A DNA stretch of 64,000 nt from Chitinophaga oryziterrae (GCF_009758125.1 NZ_WRXO01000011.1:124001-188000); one strand, 5' to 3'; counted from the first letter of the stretch, positions 16,018 to 25,664 are shown. Made by a program: numbers and translations. The notes: generated by a model not told the origin, from the letters alone.

Positions 16018-18216
16018 TTATAACAGGATGTTGAGTGTTTCCTGCATAGCCTGCATACACAACTGCTTGAGTGTGTTGAATTTATCAGCAATATCTGCCA
16101 CATTATAGCTGGCTGCGTCCAATGTTTCCATAGGCTCCAGTAAAGGGTATAATCTTGATTCCAGACCAATAAAAGAGATCGTTGTTTTCAGGTTATGAGC
16201 AGCACTACGGATATCAGCAATATTCTCTTCCGAAATAGCTTTTTTCAATAGCGCAAGATCTTCCGGAAGCTGTGTAATAAACTGTTGCAACATCCCGTTC
16301 TCAAAATCTTTATCACCTTTAGACAACTGTTGTAAATATTGTAACTGTAAAATATTACTATCCCCGTCAGCATGATGCCCGTTATGGTAAATATATAACT
16401 CGGGTGAACTGTTTTTACCGGTAAATACCTGTATCATCCTGTATAATTCATCTTCCCGTATGGGTTTAGCCAGATATTCATTCATGCCTGCCTGCAGGCA
16501 TTTCTCCCTTTCACCGGCCATGGCATGTGCCGTCATGGCGATGATAGGAATATTGGAGTGGAGTTCACTACGGATCTTCCTGGCAGCAGTATAACCATCC
16601 ATTTCCGGCATCTGTATATCCATCAGCACAAGGTCGAAATGATTTTTAGAGAGCGCATTAATGGCATCCTGCCCGTTCGTTACCAGTTGATAATGCAGTT
16701 GCCTGTTACCCAGTAAATGACGTAGCAGGTCCTGGTTCATCTTGTTATCTTCTGCTACCAGCAGGCGTATATCCGGTTGTTGCGGCAGGATAAAATTCTC
16801 CTGCGAATAGCCGTCACCGTTTTCAGGTAACATTTCCCCTAATGTATAAGGTAATTCTACTTTAAAACAACTGCCTTTACCAGGTTCGCTTTCAACGATC
16901 AAAGCCCCGTGCTGTAGTTCTACCAGCTGTTTTACGATGGTAAGTCCAAGCCCGGTACCACCATATTTACGGGTAGTATCAGCTTCCGCCTGGTTAAAGC
17001 GATCGAAGATAGCAGAGAGTTTATTGGCCGCAATACCTATACCGGTATCGGTGACTGTAAACAACAGCCGCACTGTCTGATCTATTGCTCCCAGTTTGCT
17101 TACCGCTATACTCACTTTCCCCTGGTGGGTGAATTTGATAGCATTATTGGTAAGGTTCACCAGCACCTGCGTCAGACGCATGACATCTCCGAAAAGAATA
17201 TCCGGTACTGTATCTTCAATCTCCACGCTCAAAGACAGCTGTTTCTCTGTCGCCTTGGGCTGGAACATCGTTTGGAGGGAATGTAACATACCCCGCAGGC
17301 TGAATGATACAGGTTCCAGCCGCATCATGCCTGATTCTATTTTAGAAATATCAAGTATATCATTGATGATGTCCAGCAGGTTCTCGCTGGCACTATGAAT
17401 AGCAGTTACGTACTCCCTCGATTTCTCGTTCATGGGTTGTTGTTGCAGCAGGTTGGTAAAGCCCAGCACTGCATTCATGGGCGTACGTATCTCATGACTC
17501 ATATTAGCCAGGAACTGGTCTTTGATGGCAGTCAGTTTTTTCTCCTGTTGCTGCGACTGGTCCAGTGCATCTATCAGTTGTTCCTGTTTATGGATCCTGC
17601 CGATAATATACAGGAAGGCCAGTATGCTTGAAATGCAGGCAAACACCATCATGATGGTGCCCCAGTTCTGCGCTTTCTGACCGCTGGTGTCTATAAGATG
17701 GGTAGTACGGTTTACTTCGGTTTGCCGGGTAGTGTCGAGCTGGTGAAGGATGCCGTTAATGGCTTCCCCCAATCGTTTACCTTTTTGCGCATTGATCAGT
17801 CTTTCTGCAGACCATTTTCCATGGCTGTAAAAAGAGTCAAGCACGGCAATATTGAACCGGTTTTTCTCTTCTACCAGGTAGTTCAGCTGAGTGAGCAGCT
17901 TCTCCGTACTATCGTTGAGAATAAGTTTATTGATCTCTTTAAGATCGGCCTTGATAACGGCAACTTCGGCTTCAATGCCGGTGATGTTAAGAGTATCCTG
18001 GGAGATGACAGTACCTCTTACTTTACTGTCTGTTTTAGCGATGCTGGTTTGCAGCTTCTGAAGTTCGTTCTTTACGTTCAGCTCATTCAGTAACTGTTCA
18101 TTACCGGTGATCAGTTTACGTATATTCTGGGAGGAGTTAAACTGCAGCACAATAAATAATACCATGCCTGTTATGAACAGGCCTAACAAGTAATATTTAA
18201 TCTGTTTAGGCTGCAT
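16018..18216 (-). CDS. Hybrid sensor histidine kinase (HisKA-HATPase-REC-Hpt)
   Basis: A 732-residue membrane phosphorelay kinase. TM1 spans about 8-25 and TM2 about 187-206, enclosing a mostly helical ~160-residue periplasmic sensor. After a short coiled coil come HisKA with the phospho-acceptor His241 (MSHEIRTPMN), an HATPase domain with DTGIG and GGTGLGL (about 340-457), a receiver with Asp533 (LMDIQMPEMDG), and an Hpt domain with His674 (AAHNLKTT). A complete four-step relay sits in one chain, so the terminal phosphate probably passes to a separate regulator. The sensor ligand is unknown. It is flanked by two small basic secreted proteins. Confidence 0.94.
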   Translation of the reverse strand: MQPKQIKYYLLGLFITGMVLFIVLQFNSSQNIRKLITGNEQLLNELNVKNELQKLQTSIAKTDSKVRGTVISQDTLNITGIEAEVAVIKADLKEINKLILNDSTEKLLTQLNYLVEEKNRFNIAVLDSFYSHGKWSAERLINAQKGKRLGEAINGILHQLDTTRQTEVNRTTHLIDTSGQKAQNWGTIMMVFACISSILAFLYIIGRIHKQEQLIDALDQSQQQEKKLTAIKDQFLANMSHEIRTPMNAVLGFTNLLQQQPMNEKSREYVTAIHSASENLLDIINDILDISKIESGMMRLEPVSFSLRGMLHSLQTMFQPKATEKQLSLSVEIEDTVPDILFGDVMRLTQVLVNLTNNAIKFTHQGKVSIAVSKLGAIDQTVRLLFTVTDTGIGIAANKLSAIFDRFNQAEADTTRKYGGTGLGLTIVKQLVELQHGALIVESEPGKGSCFKVELPYTLGEMLPENGDGYSQENFILPQQPDIRLLVAEDNKMNQDLLRHLLGNRQLHYQLVTNGQDAINALSKNHFDLVLMDIQMPEMDGYTAARKIRSELHSNIPIIAMTAHAMAGEREKCLQAGMNEYLAKPIREDELYRMIQVFTGKNSSPELYIYHNGHHADGDSNILQLQYLQQLSKGDKDFENGMLQQFITQLPEDLALLKKAISEENIADIRSAAHNLKTTISFIGLESRLYPLLEPMETLDAASYNVADIADKFNTLKQLCMQAMQETLNILL

Positions 18217-18260
18217 AGAGATTCGATAATGGTTCGCTGGAAAGCAGGTTAAGATAATAA

Positions 18261-18323
18261 CGAATGATCAATAGCGGATTACGATGGGTTATATCCCCAG
18301 GGTAATTCGCGATTGATCATTCG
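18261..18323 (-). repeat. Long nested hairpin after the small protein gene
   Basis: CGAATGATCAATAGCG (18261-18276) pairs with 18308-18323 at 15 of 16 positions. Inner segments GCGGATTAC/GTAATTCGC and TGGG/CCCCA extend the pairing, so nearly the whole 63 nt folds. It lies between the stop at 18340 and the kinase start at 18216, and may end or process the transcript. The T-tract behind it on the minus strand is imperfect. Confidence 0.55.
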
Positions 18324-18339
18324 CAGAGGTAATTAAACC

Positions 18340-18534
18340 TTATTTAGCTTTCGGAGCTGTAGTTGCTGCTTTCTTGTGACCTTTGTGGTGATGTTTGTGA
18401 TGCGCCTTAGGTTTTGCAGTTTGTTCAGTTTTAGTAGCCTGTTTAGCTTTAGCAACTGGTTTAGCAGCAGAAGCGAAAGTAGCGGTACCAACTAACAGCA
18501 TGGCAGCAGCCATCATTATTCCTAACTTTTTCAT
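18340..18534 (-). CDS. Small secreted His/Lys/Ala-rich protein
   Basis: A 64-residue protein with a signal peptide (MKKLGIMMAAAMLLVGTATFASA) and a highly basic, histidine-rich mature part including KAHHKHHHKGHKKAA. The His/Lys cluster could bind metals, nucleic acid or anionic polymers; no domain is recognised. It resembles the 59-residue protein at 15663-15842 in layout and composition. It lies 135 bp downstream of the LytTR regulator gene and upstream of the hybrid kinase, all on the minus strand. Confidence 0.8.
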   Translation of the reverse strand: MKKLGIMMAAAMLLVGTATFASAAKPVAKAKQATKTEQTAKPKAHHKHHHKGHKKAATTAPKAK

Positions 18535-18650
18535 TGTAGTTTTTTTTTGTTTTGTGATTGATTAGTATGATGACCTAAAGGTACATCTACATAACACCTG
18601 AAACAGTCACAAGTTGTTTAAAAGGCATTAGCGATCGTTAGAAAAGGAAA

Positions 18651-18660
18651 AACTGTCGTT
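18651..18660 (-). promoter_or_regulatory. AACGACAGTT upstream motif, copy B
   Basis: On the minus strand AACGACAGTT, followed by a T-rich tract, lies 117 bp before the start at 18534 and just after the LytTR gene stop. It is identical to copy A at 15942-15951. A shared regulator, possibly the adjacent LytTR protein, is an inference. Confidence 0.3.
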
Positions 18661-18669
18661 TTGGGACGA

Positions 18670-19365
18670 TCATAACAGGTTTAACCTGCTGTTAAGCACT
18701 GATCTGTAAGCATCTGCAACCGGAACTGCGTTTTTCAGGATCACTATAGTACCATCCTCAATGGCCTCTATTTTGTCCAGTGCCACTATGTAGGAACGGT
18801 GAACACGCATAAAACGGCCGGGAGGCAGTTTCTCTTCCACCGCTTTAAGAGTGGTATGAATAGCATAATATTTTTGCGGAGTATGGAGCTTTACATAGTC
18901 GCCCATAGCTTCCAGGAACAGGATCTCGTCTATTTTAACACGTTTCAGCACCCCGTTATCCCGTATAAAGACAAATTCATTGTCGGATACCTGCAGGTCC
19001 TGCGACTGCCCCTCACAGATTTCCCTGGCCCTTTGAATAGCCTGGATGAAGCGGGCCGGACTTACCGGCTTTATCAGGTAATCTGCCACGTTCAGCTCGA
19101 AGGCTTCTACTGCATAGTCTTTTTTTACAGTAGTGAAGATAATGACAGGTGCTTTTTTACCCAGGTTGCGGGTCAGCTCTATGCCACTCATGCCCGGCAT
19201 TTCAATGTCCAGCAGGAGGAGGTCTATCTTTTCTTTCTGTAACAGGTTGTAGGCTTCTATAGCACTGGCACATTCGCCCAGTACATGCAGCTGTTCTACG
19301 TGGCTGGCCAGTTGCTTCATTGCAGTGCGGGCCATTTTATTGTCATCAACAATCAGGCAGTTCAT
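18670..19365 (-). CDS. LytTR-family response regulator
   Basis: A 231-residue two-component regulator. The N-terminal receiver has the acidic pair VDD (7-8), phospho-acceptor Asp53 (LLLDIEMPG) and the conserved Lys in LIKPV. The C-terminal LytTR DNA-binding domain (about 130-231) has the FLEAMGDYVKLHT and FMRVHRSYIVALDKI signatures. No LytS-type kinase is adjacent; the nearest kinase is the hybrid protein 450 bp downstream. It might act on the AACGACAGTT motifs near the small basic protein genes, which is unproven. Confidence 0.93.
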   Translation of the reverse strand: MNCLIVDDNKMARTAMKQLASHVEQLHVLGECASAIEAYNLLQKEKIDLLLLDIEMPGMSGIELTRNLGKKAPVIIFTTVKKDYAVEAFELNVADYLIKPVSPARFIQAIQRAREICEGQSQDLQVSDNEFVFIRDNGVLKRVKIDEILFLEAMGDYVKLHTPQKYYAIHTTLKAVEEKLPPGRFMRVHRSYIVALDKIEAIEDGTIVILKNAVPVADAYRSVLNSRLNLL

Positions 19366-19496
19366 ACGTGCAAATATAACGAAACATCGTCCCTAAGATT
19401 GCGGTACCGGCAGATTATAATTTGCTTAAAAAGATTGTTCCCACTATAAAATGTAACACATAATAAATATCTTGCAACTTCTAAAAAAGGTCTCAA

Positions 19497-19832
19497 TTGA
19501 AACAGCTTAAGCGGCTAGTACTGTTAATTTCTTGTTTATTCCTGCTGCAGATAGTGCAGGGGGAGAAACATGGTACTGTTTCTTCAGCACAGGAGCGTCT
19601 TGTTAAAAGTACTTATCCCGGTATAAAAGACCTTTCTTTCGGCGAGAAACAGCAACGGTTCTTTTACCGCACAAAAGCCCTGAATGACTTCCACGAACAA
19701 TGCTTCTTTGTTTCAAGTATCAGGATCAGGTCCCATTACGTATTTATCCGTTCTCATTATAAAGGCTACACCCAGTCCTATATCAGCGTAGCCGTATCTC
19801 TCAATCACTGGAGAGGGCCACCCACAGCCTGA
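19497..19832 (+). CDS. Small secreted hypothetical protein
   Basis: A 111-residue ORF starting at TTG 19497 with a hydrophobic leader (LKRLVLLISCLFLLQIVQG, about 4-22) and no recognised domain. The body is rich in aromatic and basic residues (KQQRFFYRTKAL, RIRSHYVFIRSHYKGYT). It lies 48 bp before the efflux operon on the same strand and could be its first gene. The non-ATG start and lack of family match keep confidence moderate. Confidence 0.5.
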   Translation: MKQLKRLVLLISCLFLLQIVQGEKHGTVSSAQERLVKSTYPGIKDLSFGEKQQRFFYRTKALNDFHEQCFFVSSIRIRSHYVFIRSHYKGYTQSYISVAVSLNHWRGPPTA

Positions 19833-19880
19833 TCTCATATCTCTTTATCAATTTTATTTTCTTAAACATATTCCGTCAGT

Positions 19881-21281
19881 ATGCGATGTAACATTACTGC
19901 AGGAACGTGGGTGATATTGCTATGCCTTGTCATAGGTTTTGTCCCCTGTTCTTTTGCACAATTACCGTTGCAGCAGGCTATCACGCTTACGCTGCAACAC
20001 TATCCATCTTTAAAAGTTAAAAAGTCATTGTCTGAAGCGGCAGGGGCGCATACCACAGATGTAAAGCACCAGTGGTGGCCTTCTATGAAAGTTTTAGATG
20101 AAGTGAATGCCGGTACGGATAACGGTATATACGGGTCTTATTTTCCCATGAGTACCATTCCTTCCACCTCTGGTGGTATAAGAGAGGACAACCGTTCAGC
20201 GGTAATGAGTGGCAATATCGCCCTGGCACAGATGCAATGGGAAGTATACAATTTCGGGGCTTACCGGAGTAAACGCGAAGAAGCGCTGCAACAACAAAAG
20301 GTATATAGCGCGGATGCAGATATTACCGCTAATGACCTCACGGTTTCCGTTATCCAGGATTATATAAGAATGCTGCAATACTATGCGCTGATGCGTATAC
20401 AGGCCGATAATATTGCCCGTACAAAATCAGTACAGCAGGCGGTTACCGTAATCGTATTACATGGTCTTAAACCCGGCGTAGACAGTTCCATCGCCGCCGC
20501 TGAATTATCTAAAGCAAGATTGAATTACCTGGATATGCAGAACGGGTACAACCAGGTACGTATGCACCTGGGTGTTCTGACCGGGTTGGACAGTACCGCG
20601 ATACAACCGGACACCCTTTATAACAGAGGCTTGCTGCAACTATTAGAAAGCGCTTCTGATACGGCGGCCGTACAGCCGGAACATCCGGCCCTGCAATACT
20701 ATAATGCACTATTCAATCAGCAGAAGAAACATGAGGACGTGATCCGTAAGGATGCCCTGCCGAAAGTCTCATTAATGGCCGCCGGATGGATGCGGGGTTC
20801 CAGTACGCAATACAATGATATCAATAAGCCTTTCTTAAGCGGTATCGGCTACAGCCGTTACAACTACCTCGCAGGTGTAAGCGTTGCTTACAACTTCACC
20901 GATATCGGTCATACCCGCGATAAAATGAGGGAGCAACGCATCCGTACACAGGCGGCGGAAAATCAGCTGGAAGCGTCGCATACCCTGCTGGACAACCAAC
21001 TGATGCAGGCACAGATAGATATCCGTACTTCTATGGATAAGCTGCTGGAAATGCCTGCGCAACTGAACGCTGCCAGGGCTGCTGCGATGCAGAAAATGGC
21101 GCTGTACAAGGGTGGGCTTACCAACATCATAGAAGTGACCAACGCCCTCTATGTACTGAACCGTGCAGAGACAGACCTGGTACAGACACACAACGCAGCC
21201 TGGCAGGCGCTTTTCATGCAGGCATTTGCCAGCAATCATATTCAGCAGTTAGTACAAAACTTAGAATCCGCTAAAAAGTAA
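19881..21281 (+). CDS. TolC-family outer membrane efflux protein
   Basis: A 466-residue outer membrane channel with a signal peptide (about 1-28, ending CSFAQ). Two TolC-type long-helix repeats follow, including the LPLQQAITLTLQHYPSLKVKKS start and the ALYKGGLTNIIEVTNALYVLNRAETDLVQ C-terminal signature. It provides the exit duct of the tripartite pump whose permease starts 3 bp downstream. The substrate is not evident. Confidence 0.92.
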   Translation: MRCNITAGTWVILLCLVIGFVPCSFAQLPLQQAITLTLQHYPSLKVKKSLSEAAGAHTTDVKHQWWPSMKVLDEVNAGTDNGIYGSYFPMSTIPSTSGGIREDNRSAVMSGNIALAQMQWEVYNFGAYRSKREEALQQQKVYSADADITANDLTVSVIQDYIRMLQYYALMRIQADNIARTKSVQQAVTVIVLHGLKPGVDSSIAAAELSKARLNYLDMQNGYNQVRMHLGVLTGLDSTAIQPDTLYNRGLLQLLESASDTAAVQPEHPALQYYNALFNQQKKHEDVIRKDALPKVSLMAAGWMRGSSTQYNDINKPFLSGIGYSRYNYLAGVSVAYNFTDIGHTRDKMREQRIRTQAAENQLEASHTLLDNQLMQAQIDIRTSMDKLLEMPAQLNAARAAAMQKMALYKGGLTNIIEVTNALYVLNRAETDLVQTHNAAWQALFMQAFASNHIQQLVQNLESAKK

Positions 21282-21284
21282 ATT

Positions 21285-24200
21285 ATGTCATTAGTATCTA
21301 CTGCTCTGAAAAAGCCCTTGTCCGTGGTCGTACTGACCCTGGGCCTGTTCCTTTTTTCAATACTGGCAGTTATCAGTATACCCATAGATATTTTCCCAAA
21401 ACTTAACCTGCCGACCATCTACGTGATAGAACCTTACGGGGGGATGTCTCCCCAGCAAATGGAAGGCTTTTTTGCTACCCGCTTACAGGATCAGTTCCTG
21501 TATGTAAATGGTATCAAAAATATCAGCAGTAAAAATATCCAGGGCCTCACCATGATCAAGCTTACTTTCTATGAAAGTACCAATATGGCTGAAGCTTCTG
21601 CTCAGGTAGCCCTACAGGTAAGCCGTGCAATGAACTTCTTTCCTCCAGGGGCCGCACCGCCGCAGGTAGTACGTTTTGATGCCTCTTCACTGCCCGTCGG
21701 ACAACTGGTATTCAGTTCTCCTTCACGATCGCTGAAAGACATTTATGACCTGGCTAATACGCGTATCCGGCCTATGTTCGCATCTGTGCCCGGCCTTTCA
21801 GCGCCTCCTGCATTTGGCGCCAATGCCCGTTCTGTGGTGGTGAACATCACTCCGGACCGTCTCCGTAGTTATAATCTGAGTGCAGACCAGGTAGTGGAAG
21901 CTATCGCAAAGAATAATGCGATGACACCCTCCGGCAATATCCGCATCAACAATAAAATGTATCTCACTACCATCAATTCACTGGAAAAGGAAGTGAAGGA
22001 TTTCGGGGATATTCCGATCACGACGGATGGCAATTCTACCGTATTCGTAAAGGATGTGGCGAATGTGGCTGATGCTGCTGATGTGACAGTGGATTATGCG
22101 CTGGTTAACGGGAAACGCTCTGTGTATATGCCTGTTGTGAAAACAGCAGATGCATCTACCTGGGAAGTAGTGAAACAATTGAAGGCGAAACTGCCGGAAA
22201 TGCAAAGCCTGCTGCCCGAAGACACAAAGATCACTTACGAGTTTGACCAGTCCGTAGCGGTGATGAATGCCGTGAAAGGACTGATGACAGAAGGTATACT
22301 GGGCGCTATTTTAACGGGTCTCATGGTGTTGCTTTTTCTGGGCGATTTAAGGAGTTGCCTGGTGGTCGTAATTACTATACCGATCGCTATATTATGCGCT
22401 GTACTTGGGTTACAACTCGCCGGACAAACCATCAACCTTATGACCCTGAGCGGTCTTGCTTTAGCCATAGGGGTATTAGTTGATCAGGCTACAGTAACGA
22501 TAGAAAATATCCATCAGCACCTGGAAATGGGTAAATCCAAACGACAGGCAATCTATGATGCCTGCGAAGAGATCTCTTTCCCGCTGTTACTTATCCTGCT
22601 TTGTATCCTGGCGGTGTTTGCCCCTTCGATCATTATGACGGGCGTGCCGAAAGCAATGTTCTTACCCTTGTCTCTTTCGATAGGGTTTGCGATGATCGCT
22701 TCCTTCTTTGCTGCACAAACACTGGTGCCGGTAATTGCCAACTGGTGGCTGAAAGAAGAGAAATTCCAGTACCACCACGGACAGCCGCATGCACATGCAG
22801 GCCTTGCCCTTGACCAGGAAGAAATCGACGAGGTAAATACTCATTTGAAAGATCAGCAGCAACACCCTGAAAAAAACAGTGGTTTCGAACGCTTCAAATC
22901 ATGGTTCATCCGCACACTGGAAATGTTAGGCAAACGTTCTGCTTTAGTCATTACAATGTACGTGATCGTTGCATTCGGCGCAGCAGCTACCTGTTACATA
23001 GTGATAGGTAAAGACCTGATGCCGCACATCAATACCGGACAATTCCAGCTACGCCTGCGTGAACCGGATGGTACAAGACTGGAACGTACAGAAGAAAAAG
23101 TACACCAGGTATTACAACTGATAGACAGTACCACCGATGGAAATGTTGCTATCAGTTCTGCTTACGTGGGATTGATCCCCAGCAGCTTTGGTTCCAGTAA
23201 TCTGTACGTGTTCAATGCAGGTACACATGAAGCGGTATTACAGGTAAATCTCGACGAACATTACAAGGTGAACATCGATGAATTAAAAGATAAACTGAGG
23301 AATACGATCGCTGCGCATTACCCTGAATTACGTGTCTCTTTTGAGCCAATAGATATGACTGAAAAGATCATGAGCCAGGGTGCTGCCACTCCCATAGAAG
23401 TACGTGTAGCCGGTAAAGACATGCAGCAAATCGAAAAGTATGCTACGCAATTGGTAGACAGATTAAAACAGATCGATTTCCTGAGAGATGTACAGATCGC
23501 GCAGCCTTTACATTACCCGGTTATCAATATCAATGTAGACCGCTTTAAAATAGCACAGATGGGGTTGAATATTTACCAGGTGGCCCGTTCTGTTACTGCT
23601 TCTACATCCTCCAGCCGTTTCTCCGAAAAGAACCAGTGGCTGGATGAGAAAGGCGCCTACACTTACCAGGTGCAGGTACAGATCCCGGAATATAGCATGC
23701 AAACCGTAAATGATCTGAAAGAAATCCCCCTGGTGAAAGGGCAGCCAAGGCCTGTGCTGGGAGATGTAGCCACATTCTCCGACAGCGAGATGCCGGGAGA
23801 ATACGACCGTGCCGGTCCCCGCCGTTTCCTGACGGTAAGTGCGAACATTAATGGTAAAGATCTGGGTACTGCTACTACAGCGGTACAAAAGGAAATTGAT
23901 GAACTGGGCCCACCTCCCAGAGGTTTAAAAACAGAAGTAAAAGGCAGCTCCAGTCTGTTGCTGGAAACGCTGGGCGGATTGCAAAACGGGCTGATGCTGG
24001 CAATAGTTGTGATCTTCCTTTTATTAGCGGCTAATTATGAATCTTTCAAACTGAGTTTTGTAGTACTCGTTACCATTCCGGCCGTAATAGCAGGGTCACT
24101 GATCATGTTATTGCTCACGGGGTCTACACTTAACCTGCAATCCTATATGGGAATGATCATGTCCACGGGCGTGTCGGTGGCCAATGCGATCCTTATTGTG

Positions 24201-24530
24201 ACGAATGCTGAGAAACTGCGGCTGGAATACCGCGATGCTTACAAAGCAGGTATTGTTAGTGCGGGTATCCGTTTACGGCCTATTCTCATGACCAGCCTTG
24301 CCATGATCGCGGGTATGGTACCAATGGCTTCCGGTATGGGTGAATCGGGGGACCAGACAGCTCCCCTGGGCCGTGCTGTAATAGGAGGACTGATCGCATC
24401 AACGCTGGCGGCTTTGTTTATACTACCATTGGTGTATGCCGCAATCCAGCGCAAAACGACCTACAACTCTCCATCATTAATGCCAGAAAACAACATTGCA
24501 GACAATAAAATATCCATTACTCATGTATAA
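21285..24530 (+). CDS. RND efflux permease with atypical proton-relay residues
   Basis: A 1081-residue inner membrane RND transporter with two six-helix halves and large periplasmic loops. The usual AcrB relay VDD in TM4 is VDQ here (Asp400, Gln401 in AIGVLVDQATVTIENI). The TM10 position matching AcrB Lys940 is Ala966 (GVSVANAIL). A His-rich cytoplasmic stretch (HHGQPHAHAG) lies in the central linker near residue 505. It belongs to the HAE-like superfamily, not clearly to metal pumps. It sits between TolC and adaptor genes, and the adaptor start overlaps its end by 8 nt. Substrate unknown. Confidence 0.93.
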   Translation: MSLVSTALKKPLSVVVLTLGLFLFSILAVISIPIDIFPKLNLPTIYVIEPYGGMSPQQMEGFFATRLQDQFLYVNGIKNISSKNIQGLTMIKLTFYESTNMAEASAQVALQVSRAMNFFPPGAAPPQVVRFDASSLPVGQLVFSSPSRSLKDIYDLANTRIRPMFASVPGLSAPPAFGANARSVVVNITPDRLRSYNLSADQVVEAIAKNNAMTPSGNIRINNKMYLTTINSLEKEVKDFGDIPITTDGNSTVFVKDVANVADAADVTVDYALVNGKRSVYMPVVKTADASTWEVVKQLKAKLPEMQSLLPEDTKITYEFDQSVAVMNAVKGLMTEGILGAILTGLMVLLFLGDLRSCLVVVITIPIAILCAVLGLQLAGQTINLMTLSGLALAIGVLVDQATVTIENIHQHLEMGKSKRQAIYDACEEISFPLLLILLCILAVFAPSIIMTGVPKAMFLPLSLSIGFAMIASFFAAQTLVPVIANWWLKEEKFQYHHGQPHAHAGLALDQEEIDEVNTHLKDQQQHPEKNSGFERFKSWFIRTLEMLGKRSALVITMYVIVAFGAAATCYIVIGKDLMPHINTGQFQLRLREPDGTRLERTEEKVHQVLQLIDSTTDGNVAISSAYVGLIPSSFGSSNLYVFNAGTHEAVLQVNLDEHYKVNIDELKDKLRNTIAAHYPELRVSFEPIDMTEKIMSQGAATPIEVRVAGKDMQQIEKYATQLVDRLKQIDFLRDVQIAQPLHYPVININVDRFKIAQMGLNIYQVARSVTASTSSSRFSEKNQWLDEKGAYTYQVQVQIPEYSMQTVNDLKEIPLVKGQPRPVLGDVATFSDSEMPGEYDRAGPRRFLTVSANINGKDLGTATTAVQKEIDELGPPPRGLKTEVKGSSSLLLETLGGLQNGLMLAIVVIFLLLAANYESFKLSFVVLVTIPAVIAGSLIMLLLTGSTLNLQSYMGMIMSTGVSVANAILIVTNAEKLRLEYRDAYKAGIVSAGIRLRPILMTSLAMIAGMVPMASGMGESGDQTAPLGRAVIGGLIASTLAALFILPLVYAAIQRKTTYNSPSLMPENNIADNKISITHV

Positions 24531-25605
24531 AATGATCCTGATAATAGGTAGCACAGTGGTAATACTGGCCGCCTGTAATTCCGCTTCTTCGAAAAAGATA
24601 AAAGAGAGAAAAAGTGCTGCCGGAAAATACACACTTACAGAAGTAGTGAAAGAACCGCTTTCTTCCAGTTTACAATTACCTGCCGTACTGGAAGCTTATC
24701 AGAAAGTAAGCATCTACCCGCGGGTAAATGGTTTCGTGAGATCGGTAATGGTAGATAGAGGAAGTATTGTAAAGAAAGGACAATTACTACTGGAACTCGA
24801 TGCACCTGAAATAATTCAGCAATATTATGCAGCTCAGTCTAAATATTTACAGGCTAAAGCTATCTATGCGGGTTCCAAAGATAATTACGAACGTACCGTT
24901 GCCGTGAGTGAAACACCGGGTACTATTTCTCCGCATGATGTAGAAGTCGCCAGTGCGCGCATGCTGGCAGACAGCGCCATTATGAACAGTGAACTAGCCA
25001 ATTTCCGTGCGCTGGAAGCTACCCGTAGTTACTTAACGGTGACTGCCCCATTTGATGGTGTGATCACTGAACGTAATATACACCCGGGTGCATTGGTGGG
25101 CCCTTCTACCAGTGTAAGCGGAGGGCCTATGCTGATGCTGGAACAGGAAGACAGACTGCGTCTCGTTATGCAGGTCCCGGAAATGTACAGCGCACAGTTA
25201 TCTGATAGCAGGCAGGTAGATTTTCATGTAAATGCACTACCGGGAGAAAATTTTAAAGGAGGTATCAGTCGCCAGGCAGGATCTCTGAGCGACCGCTTCC
25301 GTTCCGAAGCTGTGGAAGTTGATGTACAAAATCCACAACACCGGCTTAAACCGGGCATGTATGCGGAAGTGATCATTCCGGTAACCGGTTCTGTACAGGC
25401 GTTGGTGGTTCCAGGCAGTGCTATCGTCACTTCTACCGAAAAGAAATACGTGATAGCCGTAAGGAATGGCCATACACATTGGGTAGATGTACAGGAAGGG
25501 AACAGACATACGGATTCCACAGAAGTGTTCGGTAATTTAGTACCTGGTGACAAGGTGATCTTACAGGGGACAGATGAGATCAAGGATGGGGTCAGTATAG
25601 AATAG
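24523..25605 (+). CDS. RND periplasmic adaptor lipoprotein
   Basis: A 360-residue membrane fusion protein linking permease to TolC channel. ATG 24523 is preferred because it gives a clean lipoprotein leader (MYKMILIIGSTVVILAAC, lipobox LAAC) and overlaps the permease stop by 8 nt. The lipoyl half-motifs KVSIYPRVNGFVRSVMVDRG and YLTVTAPFDGVITERNIHPG flank a helical hairpin; beta-barrel and membrane-proximal domains follow. It closes the TolC-RND-adaptor operon. Confidence 0.93.
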   Translation: MYKMILIIGSTVVILAACNSASSKKIKERKSAAGKYTLTEVVKEPLSSSLQLPAVLEAYQKVSIYPRVNGFVRSVMVDRGSIVKKGQLLLELDAPEIIQQYYAAQSKYLQAKAIYAGSKDNYERTVAVSETPGTISPHDVEVASARMLADSAIMNSELANFRALEATRSYLTVTAPFDGVITERNIHPGALVGPSTSVSGGPMLMLEQEDRLRLVMQVPEMYSAQLSDSRQVDFHVNALPGENFKGGISRQAGSLSDRFRSEAVEVDVQNPQHRLKPGMYAEVIIPVTGSVQALVVPGSAIVTSTEKKYVIAVRNGHTHWVDVQEGNRHTDSTEVFGNLVPGDKVILQGTDEIKDGVSIE

Positions 25606-25612
25606 GCAGTAT

Positions 25613-25664
25613 TTTTGCACCTGTTGTTTAAAACATGATCATGAAGAAAACAACAGGTGCAAAA
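25613..25664. repeat. 17-bp perfect inverted repeat spanning a start codon
   Basis: TTTTGCACCTGTTGTTT (25613-25629) is repeated in inverse at 25648-25664. The 18-nt spacer holds two in-frame ATGs (25635, 25641) and a self-complementary ATGATCAT. A TAnnTTTG-like TATTTTTG lies at 25610-25617. It may be an operator or an mRNA hairpin that presents the start codon in its loop. It lacks the T-tract of a terminator. Confidence 0.7.
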
